Assembly: GCF_000828715.1 (NCBI RefSeq)
Contig: NZ_AP014583.1
Location: 928,001-992,000, forward strand
Reading direction: 5' to 3'
DNA from: Winogradskyella sp. PG-2
Lineage (GTDB): Bacteria > Bacteroidota > Bacteroidia > Flavobacteriales > Flavobacteriaceae
DNA length: 64,000 nucleotides
Both the position numbers and the translations under genes were made by a program. Of this stretch, positions 35,048-43,346 are shown one piece after another. Every line of letters begins with the position of its first letter. Positions within the stretch are counted from its first letter, which is position 1. Under the pieces are notes generated by a model that saw only the letters and a program-made list of their open reading frames with translations, had not been told where the DNA came from and ran no database searches.

Positions 35048-36049
35048 TTATACTAAGTAGAAGAATGTGAATACAAACACCCAAACTAAATCGACAAAGT
35101 GCCAATATAAACCTACTTTCTCGACCATCTCATAACTTCCTCTTCGTTCGTAAGTTCCAAGAATAACATTAAAGAATATAATAATGTTAATCACAACTCC
35201 AGAGAAAACGTGGAATCCATGAAATCCAGTAATGAAGAAGAAGAAATCTGCAAATAATGATGTACCATATTCGTTAACCTGAAGGTTCGCTCCCTTGACA
35301 ACTAACTTGCCGTTTTCCTTTATTTGCCTCAATGATTCTTCCCTTGAGAGTACCGTTTTTTCACCTTCCTCATTAATGATTTGATTTCTTACTAGAATAT
35401 TATCATTAGTCTCTAATCCGTTATATATTTCATTAACTGAATATGGGGGTAATGACCCTTCAGTTACAAACCAAAGTCCATTCTTACGCTCGTGCTGAAC
35501 TCTTTCACCTTCTTGCACTACAGCAAATTCATCAATTGAAATACGCTCAAATTTTTGTTCACCATCTTTAGTTACATACTCTCCAAATTGAAGAATATTT
35601 CCACCTTTTGTTTGTACAGCCCCATAATCCCCTTGGATAAATGTTGCCCATTCCCAAGCTTGAGATCCTACAAAAATAGCACCACCAATAATGGTTAAAA
35701 ACATATATAAGGTCACTTTAGCTTTATTCATGTGATGACCTGCATCAACGGCTAAAACCATTGTTACAGATGACATAATAAGTATAAAGGTCATAAACGC
35801 CACATAAATCATTGGCAATTCTTGACCATGTAGAAAAGGTACATGAGTAAACACCTCATCTGCAATTGGCCATTCTTTTATAAACTTAAATCTTGAAAAA
35901 CCATAAGCCGCCAAGAAGCCTGAAAATGTTAGTGCATCAGATACAATGAAAAACCACATCATCATCTTTCCGTAACTTGCATTTAGAGGTTTATTTCCTC
36001 CTCCCCAAGTTTTACCTTCTGTACCAGTACTTTCTACTGTAGAATTCAT
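35048..36049 (-). CDS. Cytochrome c oxidase subunit III with large internal insertion
   Basis: 333-residue heme-copper oxidase subunit III. Membrane helices include KMMMWFFIVSDALTFSGFL (the conserved opening), IYVAFMTFILIMSSVTMVLA, LYMFLTIIGGAIFVGSQAWEW, then FFFFITGFHGFHVFSGV and the closing WHFVDLVWVFVFTFFYLV. Between helices 3 and 4 a soluble stretch of about 120 residues (140-262) rich in charged residues is inserted, compared with the paralogue upstream (199 aa). Subunit III supports proton uptake and turnover stability. Transcribed with the second subunit III and heme O synthase. Confidence 0.93.
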   Translation of the reverse strand: MNSTVESTGTEGKTWGGGNKPLNASYGKMMMWFFIVSDALTFSGFLAAYGFSRFKFIKEWPIADEVFTHVPFLHGQELPMIYVAFMTFILIMSSVTMVLAVDAGHHMNKAKVTLYMFLTIIGGAIFVGSQAWEWATFIQGDYGAVQTKGGNILQFGEYVTKDGEQKFERISIDEFAVVQEGERVQHERKNGLWFVTEGSLPPYSVNEIYNGLETNDNILVRNQIINEEGEKTVLSREESLRQIKENGKLVVKGANLQVNEYGTSLFADFFFFITGFHGFHVFSGVVINIIIFFNVILGTYERRGSYEMVEKVGLYWHFVDLVWVFVFTFFYLV

Positions 36050-36085
36050 AGAATTTATTTAATTTTTAAGATTGGACAAAAATAA

Positions 36086-36685
36086 TCAAATTATATATCT
36101 AAAAAAATATAAAAACAAAAAGAGCACAACCCAAAGTAGGTCTACAAAATGCCAGAAATTAGCTGCCAGTTCTAAACCCAACATATTGTTGGCATTATAC
36201 TTCTGTTTAAAATGATTATAAATTACGACAATCAAGCATATTAACCCAGCAATAACGTGTAGTATGTGTACTACTGCAATCACATAAATGTAAGACATTG
36301 TTATGTTACTTGTTGGTCCTGTAAAATTATAACCTGTTTCAATAATTTGATTAAAGCCTTCTAGCTGATTAAAAATAAATGTAATTCCCAAGGCTAACGT
36401 AACTAACAACCAAATCGTAGTCATTTTTACATCATTTTGTTTTAATGCACGCTTTGCTAGAATAAAAGTTATACTACTCACTATAATTACACCTAAGCTT
36501 ATGAAAAAAGCGTTTGGTAATTGATAGTCTTTCAACCAATCTTTATCTATTCGTTGCTTACTACTTACTATAAAAGCACTAATTAAACCAGCAAAAGACA
36601 TAATCAATGAACCTATACCAAACCAAAGCATCATCTTCTTAGACCTTGCCCTTTTCTCTTCTTGTGTTCCTTGTGTTAAATCCAT
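36086..36685 (-). CDS. Heme-copper oxidase subunit III, short form
   Basis: 199 residues, about five transmembrane helices: KKMMLWFGIGSLIMSFAGLI, AFFISLGVIIVSSITFILA, TIWLLVTLALGITFIFNQLEG, SYIYVIAVVHILHVIAGLI and AANFWHFVDLLWVVLFLFLYF. The HxxH-type helix and WHFVDLLW ending define subunit III. It is shorter and diverged from the next gene, so the two are not an assembly duplicate. Starts right after the stop of heme O synthase (1 nt apart). Confidence 0.92.
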   Translation of the reverse strand: MDLTQGTQEEKRARSKKMMLWFGIGSLIMSFAGLISAFIVSSKQRIDKDWLKDYQLPNAFFISLGVIIVSSITFILAKRALKQNDVKMTTIWLLVTLALGITFIFNQLEGFNQIIETGYNFTGPTSNITMSYIYVIAVVHILHVIAGLICLIVVIYNHFKQKYNANNMLGLELAANFWHFVDLLWVVLFLFLYFFRYII

Positions 36686-37579
36686 CTATCTAAAAAATTT
36701 ATCTGCAACATATATAATCTGCAACATCGTAATATAAAACACACTAGACAACATTAATTGTTTCGCCGTTTTTGCCGTTCGGTCTTTAAAAAGTTTGAAG
36801 GCGTATACCAACATTATCATTCCTAGTAAAAAAACTAAGACAGCACCTAGAATAGACAATTTTAAATCTCCTGTAAAACCAAATACTGGAATTATAGAAG
36901 CTAAAACCGTCCAAACACTATACATTATAATTTGCACTGCAGTTCCTTTATCTGGTTTACCTGTTGGTAACATAAAAAAACCACCTTTTTTATAATCTTC
37001 AAAAAGAAACCAACCAATAGCCCAAAAATGTGGAAACTGCCAAAAAAACTGAATGGCGAATAAGGTTCCTGGTTCTATACCAAAATCATTGCGAGCAGCA
37101 ACCCAACCCAACATAAAGGGAATTGCTCCAGGCAGAGCACCAACAAAAACTGCTAATGATGTTTTAGTCTTTAATGGTGTATAAACACTAGTATATAAAA
37201 ATATAGATATCGCTCCCCACATTGCTGTCTTTGGATTGATAATATACAAGGTAATTAATCCTAAAACCGTGAATGATGTAGCAATAATAAATGCTGTATT
37301 CACTGTCATACGACCTGCAGGAATTGGTCTATTTTTTGTACGATCCATAAGTGCATCTAAATCGCGCTCAATAATCTGGTTATAAGCATTAGAGGCACCA
37401 ACCATAAAGTAGCCACCAAAAGCTAATAAAGTAAGTGTAACCAAATTAATGGTTTCTGCACCAAGAAAATAACCTGCTATAGCCGAAAACACGACACTTA
37501 TGGACAATCCCATTTTGGTGATTTCCTTAAAATCTGTTATCACAGAAGCTGTTGATATCGAAGATTTTGTGCTATTCAA
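36686..37579 (-). CDS. cyoE: Heme O synthase (protoheme IX farnesyltransferase)
   Basis: Inner-membrane UbiA-family enzyme that adds a farnesyl group to heme b, needed to make heme O/A for the oxidase. Signature NAYNQIIERDLDALMDRTKNRPIPAG holds the Asp-rich NxxxDxxxD site; about eight helices follow, with a second Asp-rich loop near FLFEDYKKGG. No ATG is available upstream of the conserved core: in-frame TTGs lie at 37615 and 37579. The one at 37615 is part of a -7 promoter box, so it would not be in the mRNA; I therefore prefer 37579 (protein starting MNSTKSS, 297 aa). First gene of the III-III-IV operon. Confidence 0.9.
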   Translation of the reverse strand: MNSTKSSISTASVITDFKEITKMGLSISVVFSAIAGYFLGAETINLVTLTLLAFGGYFMVGASNAYNQIIERDLDALMDRTKNRPIPAGRMTVNTAFIIATSFTVLGLITLYIINPKTAMWGAISIFLYTSVYTPLKTKTSLAVFVGALPGAIPFMLGWVAARNDFGIEPGTLFAIQFFWQFPHFWAIGWFLFEDYKKGGFFMLPTGKPDKGTAVQIIMYSVWTVLASIIPVFGFTGDLKLSILGAVLVFLLGMIMLVYAFKLFKDRTAKTAKQLMLSSVFYITMLQIIYVADKFFR

Positions 37580-37612
37580 ACTGTATGCTTTTGGTTCTAT
37601 TCTTAGCGAGTG

Positions 37613-37643
37613 CAAAGATAGTTTGAAAATTGATTCTAACCAA
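37613..37643 (-). promoter_or_regulatory. Bacteroidota promoter upstream of cyoE (TTG-N20-TATCTTTG)
   Basis: On the minus strand TTG (37643-37641) and TATCTTTG (37620-37613) are separated by 20 nt, matching the known TTG-N17-23-TAnnTTTG pattern. Transcription should begin a few bases downstream, which excludes the TTG at 37615 as the cyoE start codon. Confidence 0.6.
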
Positions 37644-37682
37644 CGTAAAACCTTAGTTTTAATTTTACTCTAAAGGTTCTTG

Positions 37683-37690
37683 TAAGTTTG
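37683..37690 (+). promoter_or_regulatory. Putative -7 box (TAAGTTTG) of the MBL pseudogene
   Basis: TAAGTTTG fits TAnnTTTG and lies 38 nt before the pseudogene's former ATG. No TTG is present at the right distance upstream; the promoter may have decayed with the gene. Confidence 0.3.
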
Positions 37691-37728
37691 TTTATTTTTT
37701 TATGACCAAAAGTGCCTAAAACTATGCT

Positions 37729-38636
37729 ATGAAAAACACGCAACTACTCTCCATAGTACTTATACTTACTTCAACTTCTATTCTTGCATAAGGACGTTTT
37801 GACAATATTGAAATTAAAGCAACAAAACTATCTGAGCATACTTATATACTAGAAGGAACTGGAGGAAATATTGGTGTCTCTGTTGGAGAAGATGGTGTTT
37901 TTGTAATCGATGATCAGTTTGCTCCTTTATCTGAAAAAATTTTAATGCTATAAAGACCTTAATTGATAAGCCGTTAAAGTTTTTAGTAAACACACATCAT
38001 CATGGAGATCACTCTGATAGAAATGAAAACATGAACAAAGCAGGTGCTACAATTATTGCTCACGAAGATGTAAAAAAACGATTAGAAGTTAAGCAACGTG
38101 ATGGTAGTTACAAACCTAAAGAAGCTTTGCCTGTAGTTACATTTAATGACTAACTAAATATTAGCATAAATGACTAAAGCTTAGCAATTTTCCATGTTGC
38201 TAATGCACATACAGATGGAGATGCATTATTATATTTCACAGAAAGTAATGTGCTACATACTGGAGACACGTACTTCAATGGTCGTTACCCTTACATAGAT
38301 TTAAACTCTGGTGGAAGTACAAACGGTTATATTGAAGCAGCAAAGTGCGGCTTAATGGTTATTGATGAAGACACTAAAATTATTCCTGGTCATGTAAAAG
38401 TATCTAATAAAGAAGAGTACAAAAGTTTTTTGCAAATGCTTGAAACGTTAAGAGCTACAATGCAAAAAGCTATTGATGATGGTAAAACAGAAGAAGAAGT
38501 GAAAACAGACTCAAGTTTAACTAAGACCTATGATGATTTAGGTTTTGGTTCTGGATTTATTAATAGCGAAAGGATTCGTTTAACATTTTATAAGAGCTTA
38601 AAAAAATCAAATCTTAAAAGTCATTGTACCAATTAA
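37729..38636 (+). pseudogene. Decayed MBL-fold metallo-hydrolase
   Basis: Remains of a secreted zinc metallo-hydrolase of the metallo-beta-lactamase fold. Readable pieces: signal peptide, GRFDNIEIKATKLSEHTYIL, THHHGDHSDRN (the HxHxDH zinc motif), FHVANAHTDGDALLYF, HTGDTYFNGRYPYIDL and a C-terminal helix region. Damage: a stop at 37789-37791 where Gln (CAA) is expected just after the signal peptide, a 1-nt deletion near 37947, and in-frame stops at 38151-38153 and 38175-38177. Four independent lesions make a real pseudogene far more likely than sequence error. Its 3' end overlaps the convergent RemB-like gene. Former substrate unknown. Confidence 0.9.
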
Positions 38637-40722
38637 ACAAATCTGTTCTTACACCAATACTAAACCATATCGTGTTAGAAGCCATAGTTGAAGCTGTAAT
38701 AGCTTCAGGATTAAAATCCCGATAAATTATATTGGTAAACAGTTTTAAATTAGTTGCAGGGTTTAACAAGTAACCTGCTTGCAATTCGGTCATAAAACTA
38801 TTCGTCCTATTTCCTTGACCAATTCTTATACCTGTATCACTAGCTCGATCTCTTTCATCACCAAATATATTTCCTCCATAATTAAAACTATCTTCATCAG
38901 TATTAAAATCAAAACCACGCTGACCAATTATAAATTTAGCATCTGCGAACCAACGTTTGTAGTTATAACGACCAATTAAAACTAGCTCTCTAAAGTTAGA
39001 ACCCCAAAGATGCGCCATTGGTTGATTAACATTTGCATAGTTTAAGATGATAGAATTATGTGAATATGTATAAGGTCGTACTTGATTATACTCTGCTTGC
39101 AATAATAAATTATCAACTTCAAAGGCATTAAAATATTTAGCACCTAATTGAAATCCGAATTTATTTTTCCAACTTTTATCACCACCAGTAACATCGCTTA
39201 ATGAAAATTCATCTAAAACAAATTGACCGTAGATATTCACTTTATTATTCCATTTGTATTTAGCACTCAAACCTAAAATTGCATTACCAGCATCTTGTCC
39301 TGTTTGAAATTCAATAGCTCTAAAAAAGATAATAGGATTGAGATAGTTAACATCAAAACCTCTTCCGTTGGTATCAGCCCATATTACAGACTCAAACAAA
39401 CCTATATTAAGTCTCTTAGACAAATTCCAACTCAAATAGTGATTGGCCATATATTTTGTTAAGAATGCTCCATCAACACGGACTTCATTTCTAGCATCTC
39501 TTAGCCACATCCATGTACTTGTATATTTAATTTTCCAAAATGTAGCATTGAGTTTTAAAAACGGGTGTGGACTAGTGACATCACTCTGAAATAATGAACG
39601 GTAACCATCACCAATAAAATTTTTACCATGACCAAATTGAATGTTTAAAAAAGCAGCTGGAGTATAGGATAAATAAGCTTCAGCCACTGGATAATCATAG
39701 GCATCGTTTTTAAATCGTTTGGCTATACCGCGCCCAGGAATTATTGCAGCTTCAGCGCCAGAACCTCTTAAATCTTCGGCAAATTGATTAAAGTAATCTG
39801 CAAAACGTCCTTGACTCTCGTAAACTGATGCTGTTAAATTAAAACGTTTTCCTAAACCAGCTTGTATAAAAAGGCCACGCGTATTATTCCAAGTAGAATT
39901 AAAATCAGCTTCAGTATCTTTTCCTATTTGCAAATCTAAAATAGGGTCTACAGTAAACCAATAGTCGTTACTCTGAACTTCCACTAAATGCTCATTATAC
40001 AATTTTCTATCGAACCAAGAATCCACATCCTTAGCTAAACTTTTTTTTTCTGCCTTGATATCATAATATCTTGCAACATCACTATATACGAAAGGTTTTG
40101 CAGCAGTATGACTATTGGTGCCAATGGCATTCATCTCATCATCGAAACGTGCGTAATAAGCATGTGTAAACGGCACATTTAACTCGCTATCATACTCTAA
40201 CTGTTCGTAAGGTTTCAACCCTTTGGCAATATCATCATATTCATCAGAAAGTGTTGCACTAAGGCTATTTCTTTCAATTAATCCCAATTCACCAACCGAA
40301 GCTTCTTTTACTTTTACAGGCTCAGTTAAAGGTATCGTTATACCAATACTATATTGTATAAATGTTGGTTTCCCATTATAAGTTGCAGGTTTTACTTTTG
40401 GCAATAACTCAAAAACACGTTTACTCTCTTCTTTTAATTCATCATATATAGCATCGACATATATGATTTTAAACTCGCCATCTTTATTAACCTCGAATAG
40501 CAATTGAACATCACCTTTAAAATCTTCGTCAATGGCAATCTGTGGCACTTTAAAATTTGCATAAATAAAGTTATTTAATGTAAAATTGAAACACGATTTT
40601 ACCTGATCTACAGCTTCAGACTCACACTCATTAAAAGTAGGTGGCTTTTCGTAGGTAATTAAATTTTGGGTAAAACCAAATGAAGAAATCAATACAATAG
40701 CAATGCAACAAATGCGCTTCAT
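38614..40722 (-). CDS. RemB/Wzi-like outer-membrane beta-barrel with N-terminal TonB-type domain
   Basis: 702-residue outer-membrane protein. Signal peptide MKRICCIAIVLISSFGFTQ; residues about 30-135 look like a TonB C-terminal domain (CESEAVDQVKSC, VQLLFEVNKDGEFKIIYV, RVFELLPKVKPATYNGKP); the rest is a large barrel with FGHGKNFIGDGYRSLFQSD and SLRDA-like TWMWLRDARNE segments as in Wzi/RemB-type proteins. In Flavobacterium, RemB is linked to gliding; the name here is by recalled similarity. The ATG at 40722 starts the signal peptide; the longer frame from 40779 has no support. It is followed upstream by two TonB genes. Confidence 0.72.
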   Translation of the reverse strand: MKRICCIAIVLISSFGFTQNLITYEKPPTFNECESEAVDQVKSCFNFTLNNFIYANFKVPQIAIDEDFKGDVQLLFEVNKDGEFKIIYVDAIYDELKEESKRVFELLPKVKPATYNGKPTFIQYSIGITIPLTEPVKVKEASVGELGLIERNSLSATLSDEYDDIAKGLKPYEQLEYDSELNVPFTHAYYARFDDEMNAIGTNSHTAAKPFVYSDVARYYDIKAEKKSLAKDVDSWFDRKLYNEHLVEVQSNDYWFTVDPILDLQIGKDTEADFNSTWNNTRGLFIQAGLGKRFNLTASVYESQGRFADYFNQFAEDLRGSGAEAAIIPGRGIAKRFKNDAYDYPVAEAYLSYTPAAFLNIQFGHGKNFIGDGYRSLFQSDVTSPHPFLKLNATFWKIKYTSTWMWLRDARNEVRVDGAFLTKYMANHYLSWNLSKRLNIGLFESVIWADTNGRGFDVNYLNPIIFFRAIEFQTGQDAGNAILGLSAKYKWNNKVNIYGQFVLDEFSLSDVTGGDKSWKNKFGFQLGAKYFNAFEVDNLLLQAEYNQVRPYTYSHNSIILNYANVNQPMAHLWGSNFRELVLIGRYNYKRWFADAKFIIGQRGFDFNTDEDSFNYGGNIFGDERDRASDTGIRIGQGNRTNSFMTELQAGYLLNPATNLKLFTNIIYRDFNPEAITASTMASNTIWFSIGVRTDLFNWYNDF

Positions 40723-40794
40723 AAAAGTTTGAATTTTAATGGTTGAAAGATACTTATTTTTTTTAGTAACATTAACCACAGCTTAAGCAATAAA

Positions 40795-40823
40795 AAAACC
40801 GTTATTGCAGTAATAACGGTTTT
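40795..40823 (-). terminator. Terminator after first TonB-like gene
   Basis: 12-bp perfect stem AAAACCGTTATT / AATAACGGTTTT, 5-nt loop (40807-40811); on the minus strand followed by TTTTATTG. It lies 22 nt after the stop of the gene at 40845. Confidence 0.85.
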
Positions 40824-40844
40824 ATATCATAGAAGATTTTATTT

Positions 40845-41642
40845 TTAATCTCTAACTTCAAATTTAATTGGCAATGTATAAATTACTCCTACTGGTACAT
40901 TACGTTGCAAACCAGGCTTCATATCTGGTATTTTATTAATAACACGCTTAGCTTCTCGCTCTAAAGCAGGATGTGGTCCTCTAATTTTAATATCCGTAAC
41001 ATTACCATTTTTATCAACAGTAAATTGCGTGTAAATTCTTTGTAGTCCAGTAATACCATGATCACTAGCTATACCAGAATTAAATTTCCTATTAACCAGT
41101 TTAGTAATCTTTTCTGACATACATTTTTTTCGTTCTTCATTTGTTTTTTTTCTTTCACAACCTGGATATACTGGTACTACTTGTATTGATCTAAATGGAA
41201 CTACAAAATCATCATCTATTGGGTCTTCACCACAATCAAAAATAGCATTTATAGGTGCTGGATCCTTCTGAGGCGCTGGGTCAACTGGTGTATTTATAAT
41301 TCTTTCTTCAATTGGAATATCATCTTCAACAACTTTTAGGACATCTTTCACATCTGTACTTGGTAATGATTCAACTTTTTTTGGCTGAATAACCTCAACA
41401 ATATATGGCTTAACATAGTCAATTGAAACTGGTACTAACTGCGCCTCTTCTTCTGGCACAATGAGTCTCTTATCCTGAAACTGCATTTCAAAAAGGGAGT
41501 AAGTTCCTAATAAGCAAAGTATCAACCCTATTTGAAAATATAGGGTTGAGTTTTTTTGTAAATTTGCATCATGCTTGTGTGGTTTCTTTACTTCAGTAGT
41601 GCTCTGACCAGCATTACCGAAGACTTTTTTAGAATTTTTCAT
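40845..41642 (-). CDS. TonB family energy transducer
   Basis: 265 residues. One N-terminal inner-membrane helix (LYFQIGLILCLLGTYSLF), a periplasmic linker rich in Pro, Val, Lys and Asp (KVESLPSTDVKDVLKVVEDD), then a TonB C-terminal domain about 155-265: VVPVYPGCERKKTNEERKKC, TQFTVDKNGNVTDIKIRG, PHPALEREAKRVINKIPDMKPG and closing TLPIKFEV. It should pass proton-motive energy to outer-membrane transporters. Flanked by terminators on both sides, so it is a single-gene unit. Confidence 0.9.
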   Translation of the reverse strand: MKNSKKVFGNAGQSTTEVKKPHKHDANLQKNSTLYFQIGLILCLLGTYSLFEMQFQDKRLIVPEEEAQLVPVSIDYVKPYIVEVIQPKKVESLPSTDVKDVLKVVEDDIPIEERIINTPVDPAPQKDPAPINAIFDCGEDPIDDDFVVPFRSIQVVPVYPGCERKKTNEERKKCMSEKITKLVNRKFNSGIASDHGITGLQRIYTQFTVDKNGNVTDIKIRGPHPALEREAKRVINKIPDMKPGLQRNVPVGVIYTLPIKFEVRD

Positions 41643-41700
41643 AATATGTATTGTTTAAATGTTAATATTATGATAAAGTCACAATAAGTATACCAAAACG

Positions 41701-41734
41701 AAAATCCCGTCCAATTAATTTTGAACGGGATTTT
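41701..41734 (-). terminator. Terminator after second TonB-like gene
   Basis: 14-nt arms AAAATCCCGTCCAA (41701-41714) and TTGAACGGGATTTT (41721-41734) pair with one mismatch around a TTAATT loop; the minus-strand transcript continues TTTTCGTTTT. Confidence 0.8.
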
Positions 41735-41756
41735 TATATTTTAAAATATACTTTTT

Positions 41757-42485
41757 CTAGTCTTGTACTTGGAATACAATTGGAATGGAGAATGGCATTA
41801 CCACAGCCTTACCTCTCTGTCTTCCTGGTTTCATTTTTGGAAGCTTACTAATAACACGCTTAGCTTCTTTTTCAAGTCCTGGGTGAGGACCACGAGCTCC
41901 AATGCTAGTAATGTTTCCGTTCTTGTCAACTTTAAACTGAACAAAAATTCTTTTTCTTCCAGCAGGTAAACCTAATTCACTAGCTAATTCTGTGTTAAAC
42001 TTCTTATTAATGAATTTATTTACTTTTTCATTCATACAAGCCTTCTTAGCTGCATTTCCCTTTTTCTTTTCACAACCTGGAAAAACGGCCACATTCTCAA
42101 TAACTGAAAACGGTACTTCTATATCCTCCTCTACTTCTTCAACCTCTACTTCTTCAACTTCTACAATTTCTGTATCCATTTCTGTTTCCGTAGATTCAAT
42201 AACTGTTTCCTCTACTTCTTCCTCATCTTCTACAACTTCAATAATTTCTGGAGCAGCAGGTGGTGGAGGTGGTGGAGGTGGTGGAGTAATAATTTGTTCT
42301 GTGATAGGTATTTCTTCATCTAACTCATCATCTAGATTAAGTGTATCCGCTACAACACCAGTTGGGTCATAGGTCTTATAATTTAAAGATAAATAAGTAA
42401 CAGCTAGCATTAAAGCAAGACCAACAGCAAAATATATTGAGCTATTACGACTTACATCTGATTTAGGATTCTTTTTAGGTTCCAT
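41757..42485 (-). CDS. TonB family energy transducer with polyproline/acidic linker
   Basis: 242 residues. N-terminal helix (IYFAVGLALMLAVTYLSLNY), a run of nine prolines after IITP, a strongly acidic Glu/Val linker (EVVEDEEEVEETVIE, VEEVEVEEVEED), then the TonB C-terminal domain from about 130: VAVFPGCEKKKGNAAKKAC, VQFKVDKNGNITSIGARG, PHPGLEKEAKRVISKLPKMKPG, and FSIPIVFQVQD. Classical TonB linkers are Lys-Pro/Glu-Pro; this one is almost purely acidic. Clearly paralogous to the gene at 40845. Confidence 0.92.
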   Translation of the reverse strand: MEPKKNPKSDVSRNSSIYFAVGLALMLAVTYLSLNYKTYDPTGVVADTLNLDDELDEEIPITEQIITPPPPPPPPPAAPEIIEVVEDEEEVEETVIESTETEMDTEIVEVEEVEVEEVEEDIEVPFSVIENVAVFPGCEKKKGNAAKKACMNEKVNKFINKKFNTELASELGLPAGRKRIFVQFKVDKNGNITSIGARGPHPGLEKEAKRVISKLPKMKPGRQRGKAVVMPFSIPIVFQVQD

Positions 42486-42550
42486 AGTATTGTGTTTATT
42501 ATATCATCGCTAATTTAACTAAATAATAGTAAAAAAAACAAGGCTTTGGG

Positions 42551-42913
42551 TTATTTTAACTTTAGTATGTTAAATTTAATGGCGATTAATGTGCCAAATA
42601 CAACCCCTGTACAGTTTGCTATTAAATCTATAGTATCATATGTTCTATTAGGATTTAACTGATGTTGAATCAATTCTAAGACTACTCCAAATAGAATTAC
42701 TGCTATAAATGCGAAACTTATATTATTATTTTTTCTAACTCTCTTTACGTAAGTAATCCATAAAAATGAGAAGCCTAAATACGCTATTAAATGATAAATT
42801 TTATCATCAAAGGAAGATCCTAAACTTGGAACGCCACTAAGATTAATTAAGCTAACAACGACCAATACAATCGTATAAATTATTGCAGCTGGTAATAGTA
42901 ATGTCTTAAGCAC
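42551..42913 (-). CDS. VanZ family membrane protein
   Basis: 120 residues, about four transmembrane helices (LLPAAIIYTIVLVVVSLI, KIYHLIAYLGFSFLWITYV, FAFIAVILFGVVLELIQH, IANCTGVVFGTLIAI). The conserved DKIYHLIAYLGFSFLW and LELIQHQLNPNRTYDTIDLIANCTG-type pattern marks the VanZ-like fold. Function in flavobacteria is unknown; VanZ itself alters glycopeptide susceptibility. Overlaps the end of gcvH by 8 bases, in the conserved order sprA-gcvH-vanZ. Confidence 0.9.
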   Translation of the reverse strand: MLKTLLLPAAIIYTIVLVVVSLINLSGVPSLGSSFDDKIYHLIAYLGFSFLWITYVKRVRKNNNISFAFIAVILFGVVLELIQHQLNPNRTYDTIDLIANCTGVVFGTLIAIKFNILKLK

Positions 42914-43286
42914 TTATTAACGCTTTGTAATCTTCTGCCGATAGTAAATCATCTATTTGAGAATCGTCAGAGAATTTTAGTTTTATCATCCAACCTTCTC
43001 CATAAGGATCCGTGTTCACCTTTTCAGGTTCATCCTCTAAACCCTCATTAAATTCCACAATTTCTCCAGATAATGGCAAGAATAAGTCTGAGACTGTTTT
43101 TACAGCTTCCACTGTACCAAAGACTTCTTCAATGTCTAAAGTTTCATCTAGGGTTTCTACTTCTACATAAACAATATCACCCAATTCTCCTTGTGCGAAA
43201 TCTGTAATTCCTACTGTAGCTACGTCTCCTTCAATTTTGATCCATTCGTGATCTTTAGTGTACTTTAATTCTGCTGGTATATTCAT
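42906..43286 (-). CDS. gcvH: Glycine cleavage system H protein
   Basis: 126-residue lipoyl carrier that shuttles the aminomethyl group between the P, T and L proteins. Opening YTKDHEWIKIEGDVATVGITDFAQ, then LGDIVYVEVE and the lipoylated Lys in VEAVKTVSD near residue 63, with GEGWMIKLKF near the end. Length is normal. It has its own promoter-like element and sits after sprA, a conserved but functionally unexplained flavobacterial arrangement. The P, T and L proteins are not in this window. Confidence 0.97.
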   Translation of the reverse strand: MNIPAELKYTKDHEWIKIEGDVATVGITDFAQGELGDIVYVEVETLDETLDIEEVFGTVEAVKTVSDLFLPLSGEIVEFNEGLEDEPEKVNTDPYGEGWMIKLKFSDDSQIDDLLSAEDYKALISA

Positions 43287-43313
43287 TTGTAATGTTGTAA
43301 AATATTAGTGAAA

Positions 43314-43346
43314 CAAAAGTAATTTTTTAATTGCTTTGATTCAAAA
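43314..43346 (-). promoter_or_regulatory. Bacteroidota promoter upstream of gcvH (TTTTG-N20-TACTTTTG)
   Basis: On the minus strand TTTTG (43346-43342), a 20-nt spacer and TACTTTTG (43321-43314) match the consensus; the gcvH ATG lies 27 nt downstream. It abuts the sprA stop at 43347, so gcvH-vanZ can be expressed apart from sprA. Confidence 0.55.

Noticed and set aside
35048..36685. Assembly duplication of subunit III
   Set aside because: The two genes differ in length (333 vs 199 aa) and sequence throughout, so they are true paralogues.
37613..37615. TTG start for cyoE at the window-longest frame
   Set aside because: It is part of the -7 promoter box; TTG 37579 is favoured.
41992..42372. 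Long Ser/Thr-rich plus-strand frame opposite the second TonB gene
   Set aside because: It is the antisense image of the acidic/polyproline linker (Glu/Val codons read as Ser/Thr, Pro as Gly); no start context or family.
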